64,000 nucleotides of DNA, taken from assembly GCF_018860745.1 (NCBI RefSeq), contig NZ_JAHKPY010000001.1, positions 88,747 through 152,746 of the forward strand, read 5' to 3'. The translations under genes and the position numbers were made by a program. The DNA comes from Zobellia uliginosa (GTDB lineage: Bacteria > Bacteroidota > Bacteroidia > Flavobacteriales > Flavobacteriaceae). Below the pieces are notes generated by a model. That model did not search any database and was not told the origin of the DNA. It worked only from the letters and a program-made list of their open reading frames with translations. This document shows, piece by piece, positions 1 through 8,434 of the stretch (the stretch's first letter is position 1; each line of letters begins with the position of its first letter).

Positions 1-868
1 TTCAGATGCGGTAAATTGTATTCTTGAAGCTAAAGGCAGAGTCATCGTTTCCGGAATAGGTAAAAGCGCCATAATTGCTTCTAAAATCGTAGCAACACTC
101 AACTCTACTGGAACCCCCGCAATTTTTATGCATGCCGGCGATGCCATCCATGGAGACCTTGGAACCATTCAAGAAAACGATGTAGTTATATGTATTTCTA
201 AAAGTGGGAGCACTCCGGAAATAAAAATGTTGATCCCACTTATAAAAAGAGGAACCAATAAATTAATTGCCATGACCGGAAATACGGAATCTTACTTAGC
301 TAAAGAAGCCCATTTTGTCTTGAACACTTTTGTAGAGAAGGAAGCTTGCCCTAACAACTTGGCTCCTACCACAAGTACTACGGCACAATTGGTTATGGGT
401 GATGCCCTAGCCATATGCTTATTAAAATTGAAAGGCTTCGGCAGTAAGGATTTTGCCAAATATCATCCTGGCGGATCTTTAGGGAAACGCTTGTACTTGA
501 GAGTTTCCGATATTGTTGGAGCCAACCAAAAACCTCAGGTTCATGTTGATGCAGAGGTAAAAAAGGTAATCGTTGAAATTTCAGAAAAGATGTTGGGCGT
601 AACGGCAGTTACGGAAGGCAATGAAATAGTTGGTATTGTAACAGACGGCGATATTAGGCGTATGCTTAACAAATATGACAACATAAGCGGCCTTACCGCA
701 AAAGATATTATGAGTAAAAACCCCAAGACTATTTCTGTAGATGTTCTGGCTATTGAAGCTCTAGAATTAATGCAAGAAAAAGGTATCTCACAATTATTAG
801 GTGTAGACGGCAAAAAATACATGGGTGTTGTACATTTGCACAACTTGATCAACGAAGGTATATTATAA
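1..868 (+). CDS. kdsD: Arabinose-5-phosphate isomerase (KdsD/KpsF type), 5' end missing
   Basis: The frame is open from base 2, so the gene begins upstream of the window and the first internal ATG at 128 is not its start. 288 residues are visible. The N-terminal part is a SIS sugar-isomerase domain (SGIGKS near the window edge, STGTPAIF, HGDLG, then CISKSGSTPE). The C-terminal third is a CBS pair (VTDGDIRR, then ISQLLGVD). The family converts ribulose 5-phosphate to arabinose 5-phosphate, the first step towards the Kdo sugar of LPS, in the cytoplasm. E. coli KdsD is about 328 residues, so roughly 35-40 residues are missing. The stop overlaps the tatC start by one base (TAATG), suggesting translational coupling. 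Confidence 0.93.
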   Translation, partial: SDAVNCILEAKGRVIVSGIGKSAIIASKIVATLNSTGTPAIFMHAGDAIHGDLGTIQENDVVICISKSGSTPEIKMLIPLIKRGTNKLIAMTGNTESYLAKEAHFVLNTFVEKEACPNNLAPTTSTTAQLVMGDALAICLLKLKGFGSKDFAKYHPGGSLGKRLYLRVSDIVGANQKPQVHVDAEVKKVIVEISEKMLGVTAVTEGNEIVGIVTDGDIRRMLNKYDNISGLTAKDIMSKNPKTISVDVLAIEALELMQEKGISQLLGVDGKKYMGVVHLHNLINEGIL

Positions 869-1722
869 TGGCAAACCAAAATACGAAGTCTCCCGACGAA
901 ATGTCGTTTTTAGACCATTTAGAAGAACTGAGATGGCATTTAATACGATCGGTCTTAGCTGTTATTATTTTAGCTACAGTGGCATTTGTAATGAGTGGTT
1001 TTATTTTTGATACTGTGATTTTCGGGCCATCTAAAATGGATTTCCCAACGTACCGGTTGTTTTGTGATATTGCCACCCGTTTGGATTTTACCTCTGCCTT
1101 TTGTGCTGAAAAACTTCCGTTTACCATACAGAGCCGAACTATGGGCGGACAGTTTTCTGCCGATATCTGGACCGCCATTTGGGTTGGTTTTATTGTAGGC
1201 TTTCCCTACGTATTATATGAACTTTGGAAATTTATTAGCCCAGGGCTTCACCCTAACGAAAGAAGACACTCTAAAGGATTCATTTTTATCGCTTCTTTTC
1301 TTTTTTTCATGGGTGTCCTTTTTGGATACTATGTAGTAGCTCCATTATCCATAAACTTTCTAGGAACCTATCAAGTAAGTGAAATCGTTCTTAATGAATT
1401 TGACCTGGACTCATATATTAGCACCGTTAGAACAGCTGTAATTGCCTGTGGAGTTCTTTTTGAACTCCCCATAATCATTTACTTTTTAACCAAAGTGGGT
1501 GTTGTTACACCCGAAATACTTAAAAAATATAGAAAGATTGCCTTGGTTGTGGTTTTGATTTTATCTGCGGTAATCACACCTCCAGATGTAACCAGCCAGA
1601 TTATTGTTGCAGTACCAGTGATATTTCTATACCAAATAAGTATTTACATATCAAAAATAGTACTTAAAAAAGAAGCTAAACGAGAAAGAAAAGCAAAAGA
1701 AAAAGGGTTAAAGAAAACGTAA
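868..1722 (+). CDS. tatC: Sec-independent protein translocase TatC
   Basis: 284 residues, six predicted membrane helices. The family motif FLDHLEELR lies at residues 14-22, followed by the first helix. A long periplasmic loop with many aromatic and Cys residues precedes GFPYVLYELWKFISPGL, the conserved second-helix region. A basic Lys/Arg-rich tail ends the protein. TatC recognises twin-arginine signal peptides and forms the translocase with TatA/TatB in the inner membrane. Two likely substrates lie in this window: the Gfo/Idh protein at 14842 and the sugar isomerase at 34286, both with RR signal peptides. The start ATG overlaps the kdsD stop by one base. No tatA is seen beside it. Confidence 0.96.
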   Translation: MANQNTKSPDEMSFLDHLEELRWHLIRSVLAVIILATVAFVMSGFIFDTVIFGPSKMDFPTYRLFCDIATRLDFTSAFCAEKLPFTIQSRTMGGQFSADIWTAIWVGFIVGFPYVLYELWKFISPGLHPNERRHSKGFIFIASFLFFMGVLFGYYVVAPLSINFLGTYQVSEIVLNEFDLDSYISTVRTAVIACGVLFELPIIIYFLTKVGVVTPEILKKYRKIALVVVLILSAVITPPDVTSQIIVAVPVIFLYQISIYISKIVLKKEAKRERKAKEKGLKKT

Positions 1723-1813
1723 ACGCACGGCTATTCCAAAAGTTTCCCGTTTCTTTAATTTTCGGTAACCATAAATTAATGATTACCAAAACCTATAATA
1801 CGAAATCTCTAAG

Positions 1814-2554
1814 ATGAAGTTAAGAGCTGAAAATATAATGAAATCCTACCGCGGCAGAAAAGTGGTAAAAGGTATTTCTTTAGAAGTAAACCAGGGGGAA
1901 ATCATTGGATTATTAGGACCTAATGGCGCAGGCAAGACCACTTCCTTTTATATGATCGTTGGTCTAATAAAGCCTAACGGCGGAAAGATTTACTTAGACG
2001 GAACGGATATTACCAACTACCCCATGTACAAAAGAGCACAGAACGGTATTGGGTATCTTGCGCAAGAAGCTTCGGTTTTTAGAAAATTAAGTATAGAAAA
2101 GAATATTCTTAGTGTACTACAGCTTACCAAACTCAGCAAGAAAGAACAGCTCATGAAAATGGAGTCTCTTATTGAAGAGTTTAGCTTGGGCCACATAAGA
2201 AAAAGTAGAGGTGATTTACTTTCCGGTGGAGAGCGTAGACGTACGGAAATTGCTCGTGCACTTGCAACCGACCCTAAGTTTATTCTACTGGATGAACCTT
2301 TTGCAGGTGTGGATCCTGTTGCGGTGGAAGACATACAACGTATAGTTGCTCAACTGAAAGATAAAAATATCGGTATTCTAATTACCGATCACAACGTACA
2401 AGAAACTTTGGCCATTACCGAAAGGTCATATCTTATGTTCGAAGGCGGTATATTAAAATCAGGTATTCCCGAAGATTTGGCAGCAGATGAAATGGTTCGT
2501 AAAGTATATCTAGGACAGAATTTTGAGCTTCGTAAAAAGAAACTTGACTTCTAA
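1814..2554 (+). CDS. lptB: LPS export ABC transporter ATP-binding protein LptB
   Basis: 246 residues, the full length of a single ABC ATPase domain. Visible motifs are Walker [10 protein letters not shown] (about residues 35-43), signature LSGGERRR, Walker [13 protein letters not shown] and the switch histidine in ITDHN. The PFAGVDP variant and high similarity to the family point to LptB, which drives LPS extraction from the inner membrane together with LptF/LptG (not in the window). It lies 91 bp after tatC on the same strand, next to kdsD, so Kdo synthesis and LPS export genes are grouped. It converges on pssA with only 2 bp between the stops. Confidence 0.93.
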   Translation: MKLRAENIMKSYRGRKVVKGISLEVNQGEIIGLLGPNGAGKTTSFYMIVGLIKPNGGKIYLDGTDITNYPMYKRAQNGIGYLAQEASVFRKLSIEKNILSVLQLTKLSKKEQLMKMESLIEEFSLGHIRKSRGDLLSGGERRRTEIARALATDPKFILLDEPFAGVDPVAVEDIQRIVAQLKDKNIGILITDHNVQETLAITERSYLMFEGGILKSGIPEDLAADEMVRKVYLGQNFELRKKKLDF

Positions 2555-2556
2555 AT

Positions 2557-3300
2557 TTAACTTTTAGAAGTTCCTAGATTAGATACTAAAGAGGCTACCA
2601 CATAAAATACGATGATAAAAGGCACGGCCAAAAACTTCAGTGTCAATAAAAGTACCGCACTTACGACAAGAAAAATATAGCGCAGCGCATTGTCCTTAAA
2701 ATTCCAAGTTTTGAATTTTAATGCGAACAGCTCAATATTTGCATTTAGCAGATAAGTACTTACTACGGTCATAAAAATCAGAAACCATTCGTTTAAAATA
2801 ATACCATTTAAAGCATCATTATTCTGATACAATAATATTAATGGCAGGGAAAGAATTAAAAGTGCATTTGCGGGAGTTGGTAAACCTACAAAAGAAGAAA
2901 CCTGGTTTTCATCAATATTAAACTTCGCCAATCTATATGCCGAACCAAGGGTTATTAGAAAACCAAGAAAAGGAAGTAAACCAGATATACCCTCAAAAGT
3001 AAAAATAGGACCATCGCTAGCATTCCAACCACCATTCGTAGACATTCCTAATAATTGAAACATTACTATTCCCGGAACTAGACCACTAGTAATCATGTCC
3101 GCCAAAGAATCTAATTGCACTCCAAGCTCACTTTGAACGCGTAGCATTCTTGCCGCCAATCCATCAAAAAAATCAAAGAAAATCCCTAAACAAACGAACA
3201 ATGCTGCCATTTCCAATTGGCTAGAGACTGCAAAAACCGTGGCAATACATCCGCAGAAAACATTTAATAGCGTAATTAGGTTAGGAATATACTTTTTCAT
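2557..3300 (-). CDS. pssA: CDP-diacylglycerol--serine O-phosphatidyltransferase
   Basis: 247 residues from the ATG at 3298-3300 (start MKKYIPNLITLLN); an upstream in-frame start at 3333 would add an unlikely polar extension before the first helix. The CDP-alcohol phosphatidyltransferase signature is complete: D-G-x2-A-R-x8-G-x3-D-x3-D (DGLAARMLRVQ then GVQLDSLAD). Several membrane helices follow. The enzyme makes phosphatidylserine, the precursor of phosphatidylethanolamine, in the inner membrane. It is divergent from the DUF4105 gene, with about 100 bp between them for both promoters. Confidence 0.92.
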   Translation of the reverse strand: MKKYIPNLITLLNVFCGCIATVFAVSSQLEMAALFVCLGIFFDFFDGLAARMLRVQSELGVQLDSLADMITSGLVPGIVMFQLLGMSTNGGWNASDGPIFTFEGISGLLPFLGFLITLGSAYRLAKFNIDENQVSSFVGLPTPANALLILSLPLILLYQNNDALNGIILNEWFLIFMTVVSTYLLNANIELFALKFKTWNFKDNALRYIFLVVSAVLLLTLKFLAVPFIIVFYVVASLVSNLGTSKS

Positions 3301-3402
3301 GAAATCATTTGCTTTTGCGTAAAAATAACACAATTTAACATCAATCAGGTCAGACCATTATTTATTCGGATATTTGCGCAACAAAATTCAGTAAAACCAG
3401 AA

Positions 3403-4581
3403 ATGCAATTGAAAAAATTACTCTTCCTATTACTTTTCAGCTTTTCAGTTATGGGCTTTGCCCAAGCTCCTGAATTGACCCCGTTATCAAAAATAAGTAT
3501 TATTACCTGTGGCCCTGGTAGCGAATTATACTCCACCTTTGGACATAGTGCCATTCATATTGAAGATTCAAATTTAGGTATAAATGCCATATACAATTAC
3601 GGTACTTTTGACTTCACTACACCAAATTTCTACATGAAATTTGCTCGAGGAAAGTTAGATTATACCCTTGCCAGACAAAGTTTTCCGTATTTTCTAAAGG
3701 AATACGATTATGAAAACAGATGGGTTGAAAGTCAAACATTACAGTTAACACTTCCCGAACGTCAAGATCTTTTTAATTTTCTAGAGACCAATTACCTACC
3801 AGAAAACAGAGATTATAAATATGATTTTTTCTATAATAACTGTGCCACTAAGATATGGGATATACTTAAAGAGGTATATGGAGACAAGCTTGTTTTTGAT
3901 GAAAATTATCTAAAAGAACTGCACACTCATCGCCAACTGATTAGGCAAAAAGTAAGGATAAATTCTTGGTCGGGCTTTGGTATTGATTTAGCCCTGGGCT
4001 CTATAATAGACGATTCTGCTAGCCCTAAAGAGCATATGTTTTTGCCGGAATATGTTATGCAACAATTAAGTGTTGCCCAAATAAACCGCAAACCATTGGT
4101 ATCCGAAGCCAAACTACTCTTGGAAGCTAAACCAAATGATAATGCTTCTGGTTTTATGGCTTCTCCGGAGCTCTGGTTAATTCTCATTCTAATTGTAATA
4201 CTTGTTCTAACTTATTTTGATTTTAAAAATAATACACGAAGAAGGTGGTTAGACTTTATTCTTTTTTTTAGCACAGGATTAATAGGCTTGCTAATTATTT
4301 TTCTATGGTTCTTTACAGATCATAGTGCAACCGCCGGTAACTTAAATATACTTTGGGCGTTTCCGCCAAATTTAATTATTGCTTTTGTAGTTGCGCAAAA
4401 AAAGGGTCCTAACTGGATTGCCAAATATGCTATTTTTCTTGGTGTTTTGATCCTTGTTTCCGCCATTCTTTGGATGTTCGGGGTTCAACTTTTCTCGCCT
4501 TTAATACTAGCTATTTGGGCAGCCTTAATTGCACGATATTTATTTTTATTCTGGTCGTACCATAAGCCAAAAATCGCATAA
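3403..4581 (+). CDS. DUF4105 (Lnb N-terminal-like) membrane protein
   Basis: 392 residues. An N-terminal signal peptide ends near FAQA (about residue 21). A periplasmic domain of about 200 residues carries the DUF4105 pattern: CGPGSELYSTFGHSAI, then YNYGTFDF, YDFFYNNCATKIWDIL. The conserved His in FGHS and the Cys in NNCAT suggest a papain/NlpC-like catalytic pair; that is an inference from fold relatives. Five hydrophobic segments fill residues 250-390. Such proteins are frequent in Bacteroidota and their substrate is unknown. Its stop is four bases before the ABC-F start, so the two are probably co-transcribed. Confidence 0.85.
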   Translation: MQLKKLLFLLLFSFSVMGFAQAPELTPLSKISIITCGPGSELYSTFGHSAIHIEDSNLGINAIYNYGTFDFTTPNFYMKFARGKLDYTLARQSFPYFLKEYDYENRWVESQTLQLTLPERQDLFNFLETNYLPENRDYKYDFFYNNCATKIWDILKEVYGDKLVFDENYLKELHTHRQLIRQKVRINSWSGFGIDLALGSIIDDSASPKEHMFLPEYVMQQLSVAQINRKPLVSEAKLLLEAKPNDNASGFMASPELWLILILIVILVLTYFDFKNNTRRRWLDFILFFSTGLIGLLIIFLWFFTDHSATAGNLNILWAFPPNLIIAFVVAQKKGPNWIAKYAIFLGVLILVSAILWMFGVQLFSPLILAIWAALIARYLFLFWSYHKPKIA

Positions 4582-4585
4582 TTGC

Positions 4586-6466
4586 ATGAACTTACTTACT
4601 GTTGAGAATATTTCAAAATCATATGGAGAGCGTGTACTGTTCAAAGACCTTTCTTTTGGCATCAATAAAGGCCAAAAAATTGCTCTGATAGCCAAAAACG
4701 GTACAGGAAAAACTTCCATTCTTAATATTATGTCCGGTTTGGACAGTCCAGATTCCGGTCAGGTCAATTACCGTAAAGGCATTCGTGTTTCTTTTTTGGA
4801 CCAAGAGCCAGATTTTGACCCTGATTTAACGGTAGAACAAACTATTTTTGCTTCGGACAACGAAATACTCCAAGTGATAAACGCCTATGAAAAAGCATTG
4901 CATAATACGGAAGATGCAGATGCATATCAAACAGCTTTTGAAGCAATGGACCGGTTTGATGCATGGGATTTTGAAACACTCTACAAGCAAATACTTTATA
5001 AATTAAAACTAGATGATCTAAGTGCTAAGGTGGGTTTACTTTCCGGTGGACAGAAAAAACGCTTATCACTGGCCAATGCTATCATTAACAAGCCAGATCT
5101 ATTGGTTCTTGATGAACCTACCAACCACTTAGATCTTGAGATGATCGAATGGTTAGAAGAATATTTTGCCAAAGAGAACATAAGTCTCTTTATGGTAACG
5201 CATGACAGATACTTTTTGGAAAGAGTTTGTAATGAGATTATAGAACTAGAGAACGGCCAGCTATATCCTTACAAGGGCAATTATTCTTACTATCTAGATA
5301 AAAGAGAGGCCCGTATTGAACAAGAATCCGTAGAGCAGCATAAATCCGAGCGTCTTTTCAAAAAAGAATTAGAATGGATGCGCAAGCAACCCAAAGCGCG
5401 TACCACTAAATCAAAATCACGAATAGACGATTTTAGTATTATAAAAGAAAAAGCCAGCCAACGTAGAAATGATCATGAGGTTCAGCTAGAAATAAATATG
5501 GAACGCGTGGGCAGCAAAATTTTGGAACTGCACAAACTTGTAAAATCATATCCTGGAAAACCTATTTTAGATAAGTTTGATTATACGTTCACAAAAGGAG
5601 AACGTATTGGGATTATTGGAAAAAACGGTACGGGAAAATCTACATTTTTAAATATTGTAACCGGCTCGGACCAGCCAGATTCTGGAAAGGTGGTTGTGGG
5701 CGACACTATTAAATTTGGTTATTATACCCAAAAAGGAATCAATATTAAAGAAGGTCAAAAGGTAATTGATGTAATCCGTGAGTTTGGAGATTTCATTCCC
5801 CTTATGAAAGGGCGACAAATTTCCGCACAACAGTTACTGGAGCGTTTTCTTTTTGACCGAAAAAAACAATATGATTTTGTTGATAAACTAAGTGGAGGAG
5901 AAAGAAAACGTTTGTATTTATGTACTATTCTCATTCAGAATCCTAATTTTTTAATCCTAGATGAACCTACCAACGATTTGGATATCGTTACGTTGAACGT
6001 TCTAGAAAGTTTTCTCCTAGACTTCCCCGGATGTTTAATCGTGGTCTCTCACGACCGGTATTTCATGGATAAAATTGTGGATCACCTTTTTATATTTAGA
6101 GGAAATGCCGTTATAGAGGATTTTCCTGGGAACTATTCTGATTTTAGAACCTACGAAGACAGTAAAGTAATAGAAAGTAGAGAGGAGAAAGCCAATGCAA
6201 AGGAAGCAACTACCACGAAGACAGAGCAGAAACAAAGTAACTCTAAAACCAAACTTACTTATCTGGAGCAGAAAGAGTACAATAATTTGGAGAAGGATAT
6301 TAAGAAATTAGAAACGAAAAAAATTACTGTTCAGAACAAATTTGCAGATAGTTCCCTTAGCGGTGAGGACATAGATAAACTTTCTATAGAATTAAAAGAA
6401 ATAAATGAAGCTATTGATGCTAAAACCGAACGTTGGTTTGAACTTTCCGCTTTATTGGAAGAATAA
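4586..6466 (+). CDS. ABC-F family ATPase (Uup/EttA-like)
   Basis: 626 residues from the ATG at 4586 (MNLLTVENISKSYG). An in-frame start at 4529 would overlap DUF4105 by 53 bp and add no family sequence. Two ABC domains are fused: Walker A AKNGTGKTS and GKNGTGKST; signatures LSGGQKKRL and LSGGERKRL; Walker B LLVLDEPTNHLD and FLILDEPTNDLD. There is no membrane domain. The Glu/Lys-rich C-terminus (about residues 535-626) is a predicted coiled coil, as in Uup. ABC-F proteins act on the ribosome, resolving stalled or antibiotic-blocked translation; the Uup subgroup is linked to DNA and ribosome-assembly phenotypes. Confidence 0.92.
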   Translation: MNLLTVENISKSYGERVLFKDLSFGINKGQKIALIAKNGTGKTSILNIMSGLDSPDSGQVNYRKGIRVSFLDQEPDFDPDLTVEQTIFASDNEILQVINAYEKALHNTEDADAYQTAFEAMDRFDAWDFETLYKQILYKLKLDDLSAKVGLLSGGQKKRLSLANAIINKPDLLVLDEPTNHLDLEMIEWLEEYFAKENISLFMVTHDRYFLERVCNEIIELENGQLYPYKGNYSYYLDKREARIEQESVEQHKSERLFKKELEWMRKQPKARTTKSKSRIDDFSIIKEKASQRRNDHEVQLEINMERVGSKILELHKLVKSYPGKPILDKFDYTFTKGERIGIIGKNGTGKSTFLNIVTGSDQPDSGKVVVGDTIKFGYYTQKGINIKEGQKVIDVIREFGDFIPLMKGRQISAQQLLERFLFDRKKQYDFVDKLSGGERKRLYLCTILIQNPNFLILDEPTNDLDIVTLNVLESFLLDFPGCLIVVSHDRYFMDKIVDHLFIFRGNAVIEDFPGNYSDFRTYEDSKVIESREEKANAKEATTTKTEQKQSNSKTKLTYLEQKEYNNLEKDIKKLETKKITVQNKFADSSLSGEDIDKLSIELKEINEAIDAKTERWFELSALLEE

Positions 6467-6520
6467 ATAAATATAAAGTTCCTCTGCAACTTATTTGGAT
6501 AAAACAACAACCTGTTACCA

Positions 6521-7024
6521 GTGCTACATTTATTTAAATATCTAAAATTCTTATTAACGGCAACCAATCAACATGGAGTACACTCCCCTTTTATATATGG
6601 TTATGTTACGAAGGGTCTTTACAGTAAAAATCAGTATAGCAGCTCAAAAAACTTGGATGTTCTTTTAAAAAGTATCGCTTACTTCAATGTAGAGAAAGTT
6701 CAGCTTTCTAGCTCAGAAGCAGTTATTAAAACAAGAATACATAAAGAATTTCCAAATATTGAATTCGTATCCCAAGGAGCAGATGTATTTTATATTTTAG
6801 AAAAGGACATTGTTAAAATTCAAATGGTTTTAACTGACGCCAAGAATTTTAACAACAACACATTGCTTTTAATAGATGGTATTTATAAGTCCAATGAAAA
6901 CAGAGCAGTTTGGGAAGCACTAAAACAGGATGAAAAAATCACAGTTACTGTAGACCTATTTTTTTGCGGAGCTGTTTTTTTTAGAAAGGAACAAGCAAAG
7001 GAGCATTTTAGAATTCGGATATAA
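6521..7024 (+). CDS. Short flavobacterial protein resembling a SAM-methyltransferase family but lacking the SAM fold
   Basis: 167 residues from a GTG at 6521; no suitable ATG is present. The opening (LKFLLTATNQHGVHSPFIYGYVTKGLY) and the end (DLFFCGAVFFRKEQAKEHFRIRI, here split around the Cys) match my recollection of a flavobacterial family of about 230-250 residues annotated as class I methyltransferases. Between these ends the glycine-rich SAM-binding loop is not visible, so the middle seems shortened. It may be a degenerate or repurposed member. It lies 54 bp after the ABC-F gene on the same strand. Confidence 0.6.
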   Translation: MLHLFKYLKFLLTATNQHGVHSPFIYGYVTKGLYSKNQYSSSKNLDVLLKSIAYFNVEKVQLSSSEAVIKTRIHKEFPNIEFVSQGADVFYILEKDIVKIQMVLTDAKNFNNNTLLLIDGIYKSNENRAVWEALKQDEKITVTVDLFFCGAVFFRKEQAKEHFRIRI

Positions 7025-7051
7025 ACGCTAATTTTAGATTAAATTGCAATT

Positions 7052-7210
7052 ATGCAGAAATATACTATTTATATAATTCTAGGAGTTTTAGCTGTCGTAT
7101 ATATCTTAACATCCATGAATAACCGTAGACAAGCAAAAGATCGCAAAAGTCGTAAATTCATGGACAATTACGACCGGAAGAAAATAAACAAAAAGGATAA
7201 AGAAGAATAG
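7052..7210 (+). CDS. Small single-span membrane protein, 52 residues
   Basis: ATG at 7052 to TAG at 7208-7210. It has one hydrophobic helix (residues 5-20, IIILGV-type, YIILGVLAVVYILT) followed by a strongly basic, polar tail rich in Arg, Lys, Asp and Asn. The arrangement predicts an N-out/C-in single-pass protein. Comparable tiny proteins occur beside cobalamin adenosyltransferase genes in flavobacteria as far as I recall, without a known role. It sits 27 bp after the previous gene and 43 bp before the adenosyltransferase on the same strand, consistent with an operon. Confidence 0.6.
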   Translation: MQKYTIYIILGVLAVVYILTSMNNRRQAKDRKSRKFMDNYDRKKINKKDKEE

Positions 7211-7253
7211 AAGCGATAATCACAGCTACTGGACACCTTCTAAACCGCTTACT

Positions 7254-7838
7254 ATGAAAATATACACCAAAACAGGTGATAAAGGAACTACCGCCCTTAT
7301 TGGAGGTACACGGGTTAAAAAACATCATGTTAGAATAGAATGCTATGGCACGGTAGATGAACTCAACTCGTGGATAGGCCTTGTTAGAGATCAAGATATA
7401 GATAATAGATCCAAAAAAATCTTAACTAAAATTCAAGAAAAACTATTTGTAGTAGGAGCAATTCTAGCAACTGATCCTGAAAAAGCAATCCTTAAAAATG
7501 GTAAAAAACGTTTGAATATTGCGGAAATTAAAACCGTAGACATTGAATTACTTGAGAAGGAAATTGATGCTATGGATAAGGATCTACCCCAAATGACACA
7601 TTTTATTCTACCTGGCGGACATACCACAGTGTCATACTGTCATATAACAAGAACCGTTTGCCGGAGGGCAGAGCGCATGAGTACACTTCTTTATGAAAAC
7701 GAACCTTTCAACGATAACGTTCTGTTATTTTTAAATAGGCTCTCCGACTATTTATTTGTATTGGCACGGAAATTGTCGGAAAACTTACAAGCAGAAGAAA
7801 TAAAATGGATTCCAGAAGCTACAGAAAAAGACAACTAG
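7254..7838 (+). CDS. PduO-type cob(I)alamin adenosyltransferase
   Basis: 194 residues. The N-terminal ATP-binding signature YTKTGDKGTT, the ECYGTVDELNSWIG helix and the RTVCRRAER motif near residue 140 are all present, which is diagnostic for the PduO/MMAB family. The enzyme transfers the adenosyl group of ATP to cob(I)alamin to make coenzyme B12. Together with meaB at 27462 it implies an adenosylcobalamin-dependent methylmalonyl-CoA mutase elsewhere in the genome. It is last in a same-strand run starting with DUF4105. Confidence 0.93.
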   Translation: MKIYTKTGDKGTTALIGGTRVKKHHVRIECYGTVDELNSWIGLVRDQDIDNRSKKILTKIQEKLFVVGAILATDPEKAILKNGKKRLNIAEIKTVDIELLEKEIDAMDKDLPQMTHFILPGGHTTVSYCHITRTVCRRAERMSTLLYENEPFNDNVLLFLNRLSDYLFVLARKLSENLQAEEIKWIPEATEKDN

Positions 7839-7955
7839 GAAGTAAATATTTAATATTTGCTTTAGTTTAATTTGGAATTTCTCTAATAATTTGTTTAATT
7901 ATTCGTTATCAAACTATTAATACAAAAATAATAGTAATAAAAAAGCCTGATTTCC

Positions 7956-7985
7956 TTGGCTATATGGTTATAAAAATTATTTTTG
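7956..7985 (+). promoter_or_regulatory. Bacteroidota-type promoter for the DUF2795 gene
   Basis: TTG at 7956-7958, a 19-bp spacer, then TATTTTTG at 7978-7985. This matches the -33 TTG / -7 TAnnTTTG pattern of the Bacteroidota housekeeping sigma factor. The -7 box ends 25 bp before the ATG at 8011, leaving a short leader. Confidence 0.6.
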
Positions 7986-8010
7986 CAAAAAATTAAATCG
8001 AACAACTGAA

Positions 8011-8235
8011 ATGTATTGGACATTAGAATTAGCATCATATTTAAGTGATGCACCCTGGCCCGCAACAAAAGACGAATTGATAGATTATTCAATACGTACC
8101 GGTGCGCCCCTTGAAGTGGTCGAGAACCTTCAGTCTATGGAAGAAGAAGGCGGTGAGATTTACGAATCCATCGAAGAAATCTGGCCAGACTACCCAACAG
8201 AAGAAGATTATCTCTGGAACGAGGACGAATATTAG
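8011..8235 (+). CDS. DUF2795 domain protein, 74 residues
   Basis: A small, very acidic cytoplasmic protein. The first 50 residues follow the DUF2795 pattern (LELASYLSDAPWPATKDELIDYS, shortened here, then GAPLEVVENLQSM), a small helical module of unknown function. The end is a run of Glu/Asp/Tyr. It has its own promoter (7956-7985) and its own terminator (8257-8285), so it appears to be monocistronic. Confidence 0.85.
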   Translation: MYWTLELASYLSDAPWPATKDELIDYSIRTGAPLEVVENLQSMEEEGGEIYESIEEIWPDYPTEEDYLWNEDEY

Positions 8236-8256
8236 AAATATTACGTTAATTGAAAC

Positions 8257-8285
8257 AAAAAAGTCTCTATCGAGGCTTTTTTTTT
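8257..8285 (+). terminator. Rho-independent terminator after DUF2795 gene
   Basis: Stem aaaaaagtctc / gaggctttttt with loop tatc and a T-run, 22 bp after the stop codon. One G-T wobble pair is present in the stem. Confidence 0.75.
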
Positions 8286-8313
8286 ATGTAATTTTGACAG
8301 GCATTTAGGTAAA

Positions 8314-8370
8314 ATGTACATATACTTCAAACTGGAATACCTTTTGCAAAGAAGTACGCTTTATGTACAT
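8314..8370. promoter_or_regulatory. Two ATGTACAT palindromes upstream of secA
   Basis: The 8-bp palindrome ATGTACAT occurs at 8314-8321 and again at 8363-8370, 49 bp apart, within the 150 bp before secA. The second ends 65 bp before the secA ATG. They could be operator half-sites or coincidence in AT-rich DNA; nothing else supports a regulator. Confidence 0.25.
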
Positions 8371-8434
8371 TGTGAATATAGTGCCCTACCGCAACCAATT
8401 TCTTAAATGCGGTCTAAATACTAAATAGCTAAAA

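Noticed and set aside
4529..4585. Upstream start for the ABC-F gene
   Set aside because: It overlaps the DUF4105 gene and adds residues foreign to the family; ATG at 4586 gives the usual start.
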